Under the pieces are notes generated by a model. That model did no database searches, had not been told where the DNA came from, and saw only the letters and a program-made list of their open reading frames with translations. Positions 1-7,267 of a stretch of 7,714 nucleotides of DNA are shown piece by piece; positions within the stretch are counted from its first letter, which is position 1; the number at the start of each line of letters is the position of its first letter. Source of the DNA: Planctomycetota bacterium (lineage in GTDB: Bacteria > Planctomycetota > Phycisphaerae > Sedimentisphaerales > Anaerohalosphaeraceae); the NCBI GenBank assembly GCA_003644175.1, contig QNBS01000106.1, positions 1 to 7,714 on the forward strand, in the 5' to 3' direction. The position numbers and the translations under genes are program-made.

Positions 1-483
1 CTCACGGCGCACATCGATATATTTGCGACCTTAGCAGAATTGGCGGGGGCGAAGATCGGCGCCGATGTCAAGCTGGACGGGCGAAGCCTTGTGCCCTTAT
101 TGAAAGACGCCGATGCCGACTGGCCGGGGCGCTATGTCTTTGTGCATCGTGGGCGCTGGGCGAGGGGCAAGGCGAAGGAATCCAAGTACGGCGGTTGTGC
201 GGTGCGGAACAGCAGGTTCCGGCTGGTCAATAACAAGGAGCTGTACGACATCAGGAATGATCCGGGCGAGACGACCAACGTAATCGACAAGCATCCGGAA
301 GTGGTTGCGAAGATGCGCCGGGCTTATGATGCGTGGTGGGAGGAGGTATTGCCCTTGATGGTGAACGAAGATGCCGTCGGGCCGAAAGTGAATCCGTTCA
401 AGGAACGCTACTGGAAGCAGTTCGGCGGCGGTCCCGGGGACCTGCCGGTCCATGAAGTGAAGGACGACGGCATCGCTCTCTAA
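1..483 (+). CDS. Sulfatase (arylsulfatase-type), C-terminal part, cut by the window edge
   Basis: The frame is open from base 1 (LTAHIDIFATLAELAG) to a TAA at 481-483, giving 160 residues of a protein whose start and catalytic domain lie to the left. Hydrolyses sulfate esters, probably on an exported polysaccharide or other sulfated substrate. Seen: the HIDIFATLAELAG stretch that in sulfatases follows the active-site core (residues 4-16), DGRSLVPLL (26-34), and ELYDIRNDPGETTNV (80-94), the near-universal C-terminal sulfatase signature of the LYDL-x-NDPGET-N type. The formylglycine Cys/Ser motif and metal ligands would be upstream and cannot be checked, so activity and signal peptide are unknown. 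A tail of about 60 residues after the signature, rich in Trp, Gly and charged residues, closes the protein. An internal TTG at 40 could be mistaken for a start, but the reading frame and homology pattern continue upstream of it. The gene is convergent with the five-gene block and likely unrelated to it. Confidence 0.93.
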   Translation, partial: LTAHIDIFATLAELAGAKIGADVKLDGRSLVPLLKDADADWPGRYVFVHRGRWARGKAKESKYGGCAVRNSRFRLVNNKELYDIRNDPGETTNVIDKHPEVVAKMRRAYDAWWEEVLPLMVNEDAVGPKVNPFKERYWKQFGGGPGDLPVHEVKDDGIAL

Positions 484-509
484 GCCGCCTTGCTTATGCG
501 GGGGTTGGG

Positions 510-2495
510 TCAGGTGCGAGGCGGTCCGGAGGGTCTGATCTTCTCCAGCAGAGTGTTGATTGTGAGCTGGGTCTTTAGTAGTGGCCTGTCCTGCAGGTGT
601 TTGTTGAAGAGTCTGAGTTGTATGTCGATTGCTCCGAGCGCCCAGTCGATGTAGTGGGGCTTGTGGCTGGGCTGATGGTGGGCTTCGTCGAAGAGCCCCT
701 TTTTTATCGTGTTGAGGAATCTGCTTCTTGTGCTTCGGCTTATTTCGGTTGGATTTGCGGACCATTCCTTTAGTTCTTCGTACTGCCTGCGGAATTTTGG
801 CCTGGATGCGAGTTGGGCGGCGGTGAGGTAGTCGTCCGGGTTGCAGGCGATCTGGAGGCCTTTCAGGGCCATGATGAGCGGTTCGTAGTTTGCCCGCGGG
901 TCGAGGCGGATGAACTTGTATTGCTGGATGTACTTGGCGGCGAACATGGCGGATTTTTCTCCGATCTCGTCTGCCCTCAAGCGTGCCCGTCGCTTGCTGA
1001 TTCTGGAGAAGACGAGTTCTTCGCCCTGGCCGTGCCGTTTCATTTCGTCGTGCTGCATTCGGGATATCCAGAGCCTTCCCGTCGGCTTTTCCAGTGTGCC
1101 TCCGCCGAGTACGAGGAGGCATTTTACAAAGCTAAGGGGCAGTACCCTGCGCGTGGCCATTTTTGGGCGTCTTATCTGGAATGACAGATGAAGGCTGTGG
1201 GCGCGGACGGGGTAGAAGGCTGCGATCTGTTGTATCAACTGGTTGAGGACCCAGGGGTCGGCGGTGGATGGTTTCGATATTTCGCCTAAGATGTTCAGTC
1301 TGCCCGGCGCCAGTTCGAGAAATCCTCTTCTTCTCGGCCCGAACTCGCCGGTATGATCGTCGATATAGCCTCCGAGTTTCCAGCAGAGGACATCGAGTGC
1401 AAAATCGTGGAAGTATTTGAATCCGTCGAAAAGTGTGTCGCGCGCCTGGATGTCGCGTTGTACGGCCTTGGCGCCGAGATTGCTGAGTTCGAGCTCAGCT
1501 CCGAGTGGGATGAGTCCGTTTCGAGAGTTTGCGCGGACGCGTTCGATTTCGCTTTTGGCGACTCGTGAATCGAAGACGCTGTCGGCGGCGCTGACGGCGT
1601 ATTTGACGTAGTCGATGAGATCGTATTTTCCGTCGGCGGGCATGGTTTCGAGACACTGCTGAAGTATCAGGTTGACGGCTGCTCTGCCGGCGTTTATCAT
1701 ACGCAGGGCAATGAGCAGGCTGATGGATCGCGTGAAGAATCTCTTTGAGGGTCCCAGGTGGTCGAGTTCGAATCGATATCGCGACTGGATGAGGGCCTCG
1801 AACTGGTTGAGGAGCACCTGCTTGACGACGAGTGCAAGATAGTTTTCGATCAAGGGAGCGGCTTCGGGATCATCGTAGAGGTGGCGGATACTGGGGACCG
1901 GCCTGTCGAGTTCGTGTTCGAGGTAGAAATCGCTGACGGCGTCGCTTCCGAGGTGGCTGATGACCAGGTCCCTCTCGGTGGTTCCGAGCAATTCTCTTCG
2001 GGCTCTTCTTTCGACGTCGGCGTCGAGCGATTTTTCTCCGGGCCGTGTGTGTTTCTCGAAGAATTCTTCGATTCTCTTTCGAAGCCACAGTTCGTGTATG
2101 AGATTGACGTGGAAACGGTCGCCGAAGCGTTTTCGCATGTCTTTGGGGCTGACGAGATAGGCCTGGGTCTCTATGAAGCCTGCGGCGGTGTTGACCCGTA
2201 CGGTTTCCCTCTCATAGAGTCTGCCCTCGTAGCGGTCGATTTCGGCCATGGCGGCCGGTGGGACGTTGTAAACGACAAAGCCCTCGATTTTTGCCGTCCG
2301 ATCCGGCACGGCATAGAAATACACGTTGTCGGGGCTGACGCGCCGGTAGCCCGACAGCAGAGCCAATTCGGCGAACAGGACCTTCGGGTCCGGATGCGAC
2401 GGCTTGAGTGTGAAACTGCAGCCGCAGACAGACTGAAAGATGGAGGATGCTTTCAGGGAGCCGTATACGAACAGATTGACGTTTTTGTCCTGCAT
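510..2495 (-). CDS. Gamma-glutamylcyclotransferase-like (AIG2/GGCT) domain fused to an amidoligase-like C-terminus
   Basis: A 661-residue protein. Residues 1-120 fit the AIG2/GGCT family: LFVYGSLK at 8-15 (the glycine-rich substrate loop) and EIDRYEG at 85-91, where Glu90 aligns with the catalytic Glu of human GGCT (E98, in DEQEG). Members release 5-oxoproline from gamma-glutamyl compounds. Residues about 130-330 are helical and unassigned. From about 330 the pattern recalls the glutamine-synthetase/GCS-fold carboxylate-amine ligases: GAELEL (332-337, like the metal-binding GxExE strand), FLELAPGRLNILGEISKP (392-409), HSLHLSFQ (433-440, like the HxH strand) and YKFIRLD (526-532). That reading is by eye and less secure than the cyclotransferase. 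No signal peptide or membrane span is visible, so it is probably cytoplasmic. It is the last gene of the block, 17 nt after alr, implying co-expression. The ATG at 2495 lacks a good ribosome site; an in-frame CTG at 2516 is better placed. The fusion suggests forming and cleaving one amide, but the substrate is unknown. Confidence 0.65.
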   Translation of the reverse strand: MQDKNVNLFVYGSLKASSIFQSVCGCSFTLKPSHPDPKVLFAELALLSGYRRVSPDNVYFYAVPDRTAKIEGFVVYNVPPAAMAEIDRYEGRLYERETVRVNTAAGFIETQAYLVSPKDMRKRFGDRFHVNLIHELWLRKRIEEFFEKHTRPGEKSLDADVERRARRELLGTTERDLVISHLGSDAVSDFYLEHELDRPVPSIRHLYDDPEAAPLIENYLALVVKQVLLNQFEALIQSRYRFELDHLGPSKRFFTRSISLLIALRMINAGRAAVNLILQQCLETMPADGKYDLIDYVKYAVSAADSVFDSRVAKSEIERVRANSRNGLIPLGAELELSNLGAKAVQRDIQARDTLFDGFKYFHDFALDVLCWKLGGYIDDHTGEFGPRRRGFLELAPGRLNILGEISKPSTADPWVLNQLIQQIAAFYPVRAHSLHLSFQIRRPKMATRRVLPLSFVKCLLVLGGGTLEKPTGRLWISRMQHDEMKRHGQGEELVFSRISKRRARLRADEIGEKSAMFAAKYIQQYKFIRLDPRANYEPLIMALKGLQIACNPDDYLTAAQLASRPKFRRQYEELKEWSANPTEISRSTRSRFLNTIKKGLFDEAHHQPSHKPHYIDWALGAIDIQLRLFNKHLQDRPLLKTQLTINTLLEKIRPSGPPRT

Positions 2496-2512
2496 AGCTT
2501 TGATCGAGCCTG

Positions 2513-3664
2513 TCAGTGTACAATCCTGTTAACGTGTGCGTGGATACAGGTCAGGATTTCATAACAGATGGAGTCTGCGAGTTCGGCGAGTTTGTAGACT
2601 CCGCACGGCGAGTCGTGGCTGTTGTCGATGACGGTTACCATTTGCCCCAATGAGACATCGGGCACGTCGGTTACGTCTATGATGAGCTGGTCCATGCAGA
2701 CGCGTCCGATTACGCCGACGAGCCGTTCGCCGAGTTTCATTACGGCCTTGTTCGAGAAGCACCTCCAGTACCCGTCGGCGTATCCTAAGGGTACGATGGC
2801 GGCGGTGGTATTGCGTGTGGGCGTAAAAGAGCATCCGTAGCTTACGGGGCAGCCGGCGCCGATGTGCTTTATTTGAACGATCGGCGCCTGTAGTTTCATC
2901 ACCGGCTGAAGCGTTACAGGGGGATCGGTCATGGGTCGGGAATAGTATCCGTAGAGGGATATGCCGCAGCGGACCATGTCGAAGTGCGCCCGGGGCATCT
3001 TGATGGTCGCGGCGCTGTTTGCCGAATGAATGATGACATCGGTTCGATCCGGCAGGCCGGTGTCGGCAAGAAAGGCGTTGAATGTGTCGAGTTGGCGCCG
3101 GGCATAGGAAAGGTCTTCTTCGTCGGCGGTTGCAAAATGGGTATAGACGCCGGCCAGTCGCGTGTTGGGGCAGTCGTCAATACGTTTTATCAGTTCGACG
3201 GCACAATCGGGGTCAATGCCGCATCGGCCCATTCCCGACTCAACGTTCACGTGAATATCGAGGATATTGTCGCTTCCGTCCAGGAGACCGGCGACGTATT
3301 CATGGGCATGGAGGGTCGCCATGACGCAATGGAGGCGGTGGTTGACGCAGGCGAATATCCGGTCGGGGGGGCAGTGGGGTACGATGGGCTCGAGGATGAG
3401 GATGGACTGTCTGTCGATGAGGCCGACGACATGAAGCGCCTCGTAGAAGCTCGCCACGGCGAAGAAATCGACGTCGGCGTCTTTGAGTATGTTGACCACC
3501 TCGGTGATGCCGTGTCCGTAGGCGTTGGCTTTTATGACGGCGCAGAACTTCGTATGAGGAGCACAGAGGCTCTTGAGTGCGGCGAGGTTGCCGAGCAGAG
3601 CCTTTGAATAGATGTGGCTCTGCAGGTCGGGCCTTGTCAGTTGTTGTAAAGGATAGAGTTTCAT
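2513..3664 (-). CDS. alr: Alanine racemase
   Basis: PLP enzyme interconverting L- and D-alanine in the cytoplasm, the source of D-Ala for peptidoglycan. The 383 residues match the family's usual 360-390. Seen: the PLP-lysine motif AVIKANAYGHG (42-52, Lys45), VESGMGRCG (141-149, with the Arg147 that contacts PLP and substrate carboxylate), HSANSAA (213-219), DMVRCGISLYG (229-239), the second catalytic base Tyr276 in VSYGCSF (274-280), PLGYADGYWR (292-301) and GRVCMDQ (320-326). The N-terminal (beta/alpha)8 barrel and the C-terminal beta domain are both complete, with the closing YEILTCIHAHVNRIV matching the usual end. The ATG overlaps the stop of the upstream glycosyltransferase as ATGA, pointing to translational coupling, with only a weak ribosome site (GAAAGA). 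The Cys-rich composition (several Cys near the active site, such as C148) is mildly unusual. The placement between a glycosyltransferase and the cyclotransferase/ligase fusion, instead of in a wall-synthesis cluster, is the odd point. Confidence 0.96.
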   Translation of the reverse strand: MKLYPLQQLTRPDLQSHIYSKALLGNLAALKSLCAPHTKFCAVIKANAYGHGITEVVNILKDADVDFFAVASFYEALHVVGLIDRQSILILEPIVPHCPPDRIFACVNHRLHCVMATLHAHEYVAGLLDGSDNILDIHVNVESGMGRCGIDPDCAVELIKRIDDCPNTRLAGVYTHFATADEEDLSYARRQLDTFNAFLADTGLPDRTDVIIHSANSAATIKMPRAHFDMVRCGISLYGYYSRPMTDPPVTLQPVMKLQAPIVQIKHIGAGCPVSYGCSFTPTRNTTAAIVPLGYADGYWRCFSNKAVMKLGERLVGVIGRVCMDQLIIDVTDVPDVSLGQMVTVIDNSHDSPCGVYKLAELADSICYEILTCIHAHVNRIVH

Positions 3665-4407
3665 TCTTTCGAATCAGCGAGTATTTGTCTTCGCAGTTTA
3701 AACAGTTCGGCAAAGGCGCGGGCGATGACGGCGATATTTGCTCCGGAGGATCGCCCCGCCCGCCTTGGATAGTGGCTCACCGGGCACTGAGCGATAGTGT
3801 AACCTTTTTTGCGTGCGCGGGCAAGGATTTCGGCGTCGATCAGGGCGCCGGCGCTCTTCATTTCGATGTCATCGAATATCCGCCTTTTGTAGAGCTTGAA
3901 GGCGCAGTCGACATCGCGCAGTTTCATGCCGAAGACGATTCCGACAAGTTTGCCCCAGCAGAATGCGTTGAATCTTCTTACGAGCCCTTCCCTGCGATTG
4001 CGACGATAGCAACTGACGATGTCGTATTGCCGCATCAGGGGCGGCAGGGCGGTCAGTTCGGCGATGTCGAACTGTGCGTCTCCGTCGGTGTAGAAGACCA
4101 GTTCCTTGACGGCGGCTCGAAAGCCGGATTGCAGAGCTGCGCCATAGCCTCGGTTTTTGTCGTGGTGAACGACCCTGACGGCCGGAATTTCATCGGCGAG
4201 TCTATCGGCTATTTGGCCGGTGTCGTCTGTGCTTCCGTCGTCGACGATGATGATTTCGTAATCCGTCGAGATCGCATCGAGCACGTCGATGGTTTTGGCG
4301 ACGAGGGTTTCGATGGCGGCGGCTTCGTTGTGGCAGGGGAAGAATACGCTTATCGACGGGCGATAGTCGGAACTATTGCACTGATTGGGATGAGGCGATT
4401 CAACCAT
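3661..4407 (-). CDS. Family 2 glycosyltransferase, DPM1-like (polyprenyl-phosphate sugar synthase type)
   Basis: GT-A fold enzyme of 248 residues that most likely moves a sugar from a nucleotide donor to a polyprenyl phosphate on the inner face of the cytoplasmic membrane. Seen: SVFFPCHNEAAAIETLV (20-36), EIIIVDDGSTDDTGQI (51-66), the strand and donor-site motif of GT2; NRGYGAALQSGFRAA (85-99); FYTDGDAQFD (105-114), containing the metal-binding DxD; and DVDCAFKLYKRRIF (165-178). The end (SHYPRRAGRSSGANI, 211-225) is a typical DPM1-like tail. There is no C-terminal membrane segment, so unlike the longer DPM1 family members with TM anchors it should be a peripheral protein. The ATG at 4407 follows the membrane-protein stop by 6 nt, and the gene ends in a 4-nt overlap with alr. 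Pairing with the GT-C-like gene just upstream suggests it makes that enzyme's lipid-linked donor. Donor sugar not readable from sequence; family confidence high, substrate unknown. Confidence 0.92.
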   Translation of the reverse strand: MVESPHPNQCNSSDYRPSISVFFPCHNEAAAIETLVAKTIDVLDAISTDYEIIIVDDGSTDDTGQIADRLADEIPAVRVVHHDKNRGYGAALQSGFRAAVKELVFYTDGDAQFDIAELTALPPLMRQYDIVSCYRRNRREGLVRRFNAFCWGKLVGIVFGMKLRDVDCAFKLYKRRIFDDIEMKSAGALIDAEILARARKKGYTIAQCPVSHYPRRAGRSSGANIAVIARAFAELFKLRRQILADSKE

Positions 4408-4413
4408 TGTGGG

Positions 4414-7176
4414 TTACCATCTCGATTTTTTCCCAATAATATCGCGTTCGATTGTGTATTCTCCGAATTCTCCGGCAAGACCGCCGTATTTTTTTCTATA
4501 TTCGGGAGGCTGGTCTCTCCCGGAAAGATAATTGGCGGCGATCAAGGCGGCGACGAGTTTTTTGAGGTAGCCGCCTTGTTTGGCGTAAGTGTTTTTGTTT
4601 TTCATGAAGTCGTCCAGGAATTTCTTAATGCAGGCGTTTACCGGCGCCCTGAGGCGCGGATGCCTGCGGGCAACATCGTGAATGAGCAGTTGCATTGGTC
4701 CCTGGGAATTATCGATCTCGAACGCTTTTATGAGGTGGTCAAGACCCTGCCTTGCGACGTCGGGGTTCCGCAGGAGGAGGAGGTTTTTGGCAAAGGTAAG
4801 ATTCCGCGAGAACTCGTTTGGATATTTGGCCTTTTTGTTAAGGATGTTGTCGAGGAGTTGTTTGCCCTGTGGAGTTTGGGAGTCGAACATCAAGAACTGG
4901 TAATTGTCCATGAAAGCGATTCGCCATTTGGACAGTCGCATGACGCTCATGGTGAAGTCGGTATTGATCTCGGTTACGGGCATCAGGATGATCCAGACGC
5001 CGTGGGCTTTCATTTGCTCGTCGATCCATTCGCCGATCTTGACAAAATCGGCGTGCAACAGGGGCTTGCCTCTGCCCCTGAGACGGTGGGCCTGGGCTGC
5101 AGGCGGTCCGCCGCTTTTTATGTCCTGCCAGAGTCGGAATGTTTTATGATCGTATGCCGCCTGGGCCCTGCCGTCCATAAAGAGCTTGAGCGGGATATGA
5201 CCGGTTTCGGGGTCGGTTTTCTGTCCGAATGCAATCGCGCCTCCTTCTGTCCAGTGGTTGAACATTTTTCCACTGAGATCGTTTTCGCGGATAAACTGCA
5301 TTACCTCGAATGGTTTCAGGTTTGAAGCGCTCATTCTCATGAAGACCGAGTCGCGAATATTATCGCTTGGCCATGGATCGAGATAGACGCGTTTGTATTT
5401 TGCTCCCCATGAGACGGTAAGAAAGATGGTTCCCGCGGCCATGAGCATCACAATAGATTTCCGGACGGAGCTCGGCATTGGCGGCAGATCAAGCCTTTCG
5501 GTCTTGTGGAACTGTATTCTTGCGGCGATCATTTGTATGGTCTGCTGGATGAACATTGCGACGACGGGGCTGGCCGCCAGTCCGGCCAACGGGATGAAAC
5601 GCCGTGAGCTGACGGCCAGATAGACCGTAAAGGCGCAAATTGCGATGTAGGGCAGGTCGATGCGGGGCCACTGGAAGTCGCCTTCCGGAAGCACTGCGGC
5701 CTGTCTGGAACGGCGAGCGCTCTTGATTTTGGGCTTGAGGAAAAGAGACATGAGCCACAAGGTCAGCGCCGCCAGCATTATGACGAACATTACGCCAAAC
5801 GTGGTGTCCTCGCCGACGGGGTTCTTGATCGCTTTGAACCAGTCAACGGAATGCCATTCGTTTACGCGTCGCCATGAGGCGGCGTGTTTGCTGATGCTGA
5901 TCACGAAGGTGTGGGTTAGATTGGTCAGGTGGAACGGATTAAAGATGATCATTGCAATTAAGGCACAGAAGCCGGCTGCGATCATGTGAATCAATGCCTT
6001 GGGCTTTAGGCTGATGAATCTGCGTTTGGGCAGTGACAGAATAATTCCGAGGGCGCCGATTGCAAGAAAAACGAGGAAGAAAGATATCTGGGAATCGGCG
6101 ACGAACCCCTTGAAGATTTTTCTTGTCGCCGGCATAAAGTTCAAAGGGATCGCAAGAAGATGTCTCATCAGGAGGGCGAGAAACACGACAAACGTTGTTA
6201 TGATATGGCAGATGTAGAAAGCGGCGCTGCCGACGCTCTTGATTCTTGCCATAAGGAGGCCGGCGGCGATCAGCAGAATGATGAAATAGAACATGGCGTC
6301 GGCATAAAACGGGACCGACACAAACCGAGGGTCGAGGGCGCGGTGGATGGCGACGTAATTGTCGTGATGCATGAACTTATATGTCACGGCGTAAAGCGCC
6401 GGCCACGCCAGGGAGGCGTAGACGGCAATGGTCCATCTTCGGGGCAGATTGATCAGGATGTGGAAGCCGAGGAAAGGCGCAAAGACGATGAAGGCGTAGA
6501 TGTATCCTCCGTGGACGTTGCACCAGAAGACGATGACCGGGACGATGAGCCAGATGTAGCGGTGGTCCCTGTGTGTCGCCATGAGGAGAATCAACAGGTA
6601 GAGGGGGACTATGGCGTTGGAGAAAACGGCCGGTCGGATATCGATGAAGGAACGTGCGACGAGGATGGCGAAACATGCCGCCGCCGCGGCTAACGGCGGG
6701 CTTACACCGAGCAGGCGTCCGATGTAGTATGTGCAGAAGACGGCAATAAACGTGACGGCGAATTTCCAGTAGACCAGGGCGTTGTAATCGGGATGATCTT
6801 TGGAGCCGAAAGCAGTAGCGAGTTTGTAGAAGATTACGTGAGTCAGCCAGTTTTGATTTATCCAGCCGGTGGGATGAATTTTTTTGATGACGGGATGGGT
6901 CCATTCGGGGAACTTGCCGAGTTGCTCATCGGTTGGGCCCGCCTTGTGGGAGTTGGCGCTGAAGGGCTCGACGGTGTCCACGCCGTGATTGACGAAATGT
7001 CTTCCGCAGGCCATGGCGACCCATGTGTCGCCGGCGGCGACCATGTGCGTGCAGGCATATGCGGCGAAGACAATCATAGCCGCCCAGAAGACGATCAGGG
7101 GGAAGGCTTTGGATACCTTTTTAGCCGCCCGGAAGACGATCCTCAAGAAGCTTTTGAAAGTGTCACGGTGCGACAT
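4414..7176 (-). CDS. Large polytopic membrane protein, GT-C glycosyltransferase-like, with a soluble C-terminal region
   Basis: 920 residues. A first membrane segment at about 23-45 is followed by a long outside loop, then some 13 further hydrophobic segments (roughly 134-153, 157-176, 187-200, 206-220, 223-243, 248-266, 292-310, 318-345, 364-382, 393-413, 460-481, 508-532, 533-552, 572-590). Counts are by eye. The first loop carries AGDTWVAMACGRHFVNHG (48-65), VEPFSANS (69-76) and GWINQNWLTHVIFYKLA (104-120), the pattern of GT-C-like bacterial proteins (a GDxWxHLAxG, PFS, WxNxxWL series). Acidic residues here (D50, D67, E70) are the candidates for the catalytic site of GT-C enzymes, which transfer sugars from polyprenyl-linked donors outside. 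From about 595 the chain is soluble: KMFNHWTEGGAIAFGQ (637-652) and LKLFMDGRAQAAY (663-675) match the family's usual tail, and 790-850 looks like a helical repeat. The AAGGA at 7186-7190 supports the ATG at 7176. Adjacent GT2 suggests a donor-acceptor pair. Acceptor unknown; another membrane role is possible. Confidence 0.75.
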   Translation of the reverse strand: MSHRDTFKSFLRIVFRAAKKVSKAFPLIVFWAAMIVFAAYACTHMVAAGDTWVAMACGRHFVNHGVDTVEPFSANSHKAGPTDEQLGKFPEWTHPVIKKIHPTGWINQNWLTHVIFYKLATAFGSKDHPDYNALVYWKFAVTFIAVFCTYYIGRLLGVSPPLAAAAACFAILVARSFIDIRPAVFSNAIVPLYLLILLMATHRDHRYIWLIVPVIVFWCNVHGGYIYAFIVFAPFLGFHILINLPRRWTIAVYASLAWPALYAVTYKFMHHDNYVAIHRALDPRFVSVPFYADAMFYFIILLIAAGLLMARIKSVGSAAFYICHIITTFVVFLALLMRHLLAIPLNFMPATRKIFKGFVADSQISFFLVFLAIGALGIILSLPKRRFISLKPKALIHMIAAGFCALIAMIIFNPFHLTNLTHTFVISISKHAASWRRVNEWHSVDWFKAIKNPVGEDTTFGVMFVIMLAALTLWLMSLFLKPKIKSARRSRQAAVLPEGDFQWPRIDLPYIAICAFTVYLAVSSRRFIPLAGLAASPVVAMFIQQTIQMIAARIQFHKTERLDLPPMPSSVRKSIVMLMAAGTIFLTVSWGAKYKRVYLDPWPSDNIRDSVFMRMSASNLKPFEVMQFIRENDLSGKMFNHWTEGGAIAFGQKTDPETGHIPLKLFMDGRAQAAYDHKTFRLWQDIKSGGPPAAQAHRLRGRGKPLLHADFVKIGEWIDEQMKAHGVWIILMPVTEINTDFTMSVMRLSKWRIAFMDNYQFLMFDSQTPQGKQLLDNILNKKAKYPNEFSRNLTFAKNLLLLRNPDVARQGLDHLIKAFEIDNSQGPMQLLIHDVARRHPRLRAPVNACIKKFLDDFMKNKNTYAKQGGYLKKLVAALIAANYLSGRDQPPEYRKKYGGLAGEFGEYTIERDIIGKKSRW

Positions 7177-7185
7177 AAAGCTGTT

Positions 7186-7190
7186 TCCTT
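7186..7190 (-). promoter_or_regulatory. Ribosome binding site of the GT-C-like membrane protein
   Basis: AAGGA on the - strand, 9 nt before the ATG at 7176. It is the clearest Shine-Dalgarno-like site in the window and decides the start of the 920-aa protein. Confidence 0.65.
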
Positions 7191-7235
7191 GTTTTATTAA
7201 CGTGTCGCATGAAATAGGGATTCTTCAGGCCGTCC

Positions 7236-7267
7236 GGTTCGACAAGGTCAATTGGTTCGATCAAATC
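7236..7267 (-). repeat. Imperfect direct repeat upstream of the membrane-protein gene, possible operator
   Basis: Two 14-base units on the - strand, at 7254-7267 and 7236-7249, read GATTTGATCGAACC and GACCTTGTCGAACC: 10 of 14 bases agree, with TCGAACC identical. They start 18 nt apart. This lies 60-90 nt before the start of the 920-aa gene, where a regulator could act, but with two copies and no known consensus it may be chance. It also falls inside a possible 36-codon ORF (7163-7273), where it encodes the doubled IDL(I/V)EP. Confidence 0.2.

Noticed and set aside
97..1122. 341-aa open frame on the - strand
   Set aside because: Runs across two convergent genes in an alternative frame, Arg/Pro/His-rich as expected of a shadow frame, and covers the sulfatase C-terminal signature on the other strand.
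1758..2564. 268-aa open frame on the + strand
   Set aside because: Antisense to the cyclotransferase part of the fusion gene, acidic and repetitive in composition, no family pattern.
2984..3607. 207-aa open frame on the + strand
   Set aside because: Lies wholly antisense to alr, whose catalytic residues are all present.
3577..5325. 582-aa open frame on the + strand
   Set aside because: It lies antisense to the GT2 and the membrane protein, both with clear family motifs. Long antisense frames are common where codon third positions are GC-rich. Its translation shows no recognisable domain.
6160..6693. 177-aa Asp/Glu-rich open frame on the + strand
   Set aside because: Antisense to membrane segments of the 920-aa protein; hydrophobic codons read backwards give charged residues.
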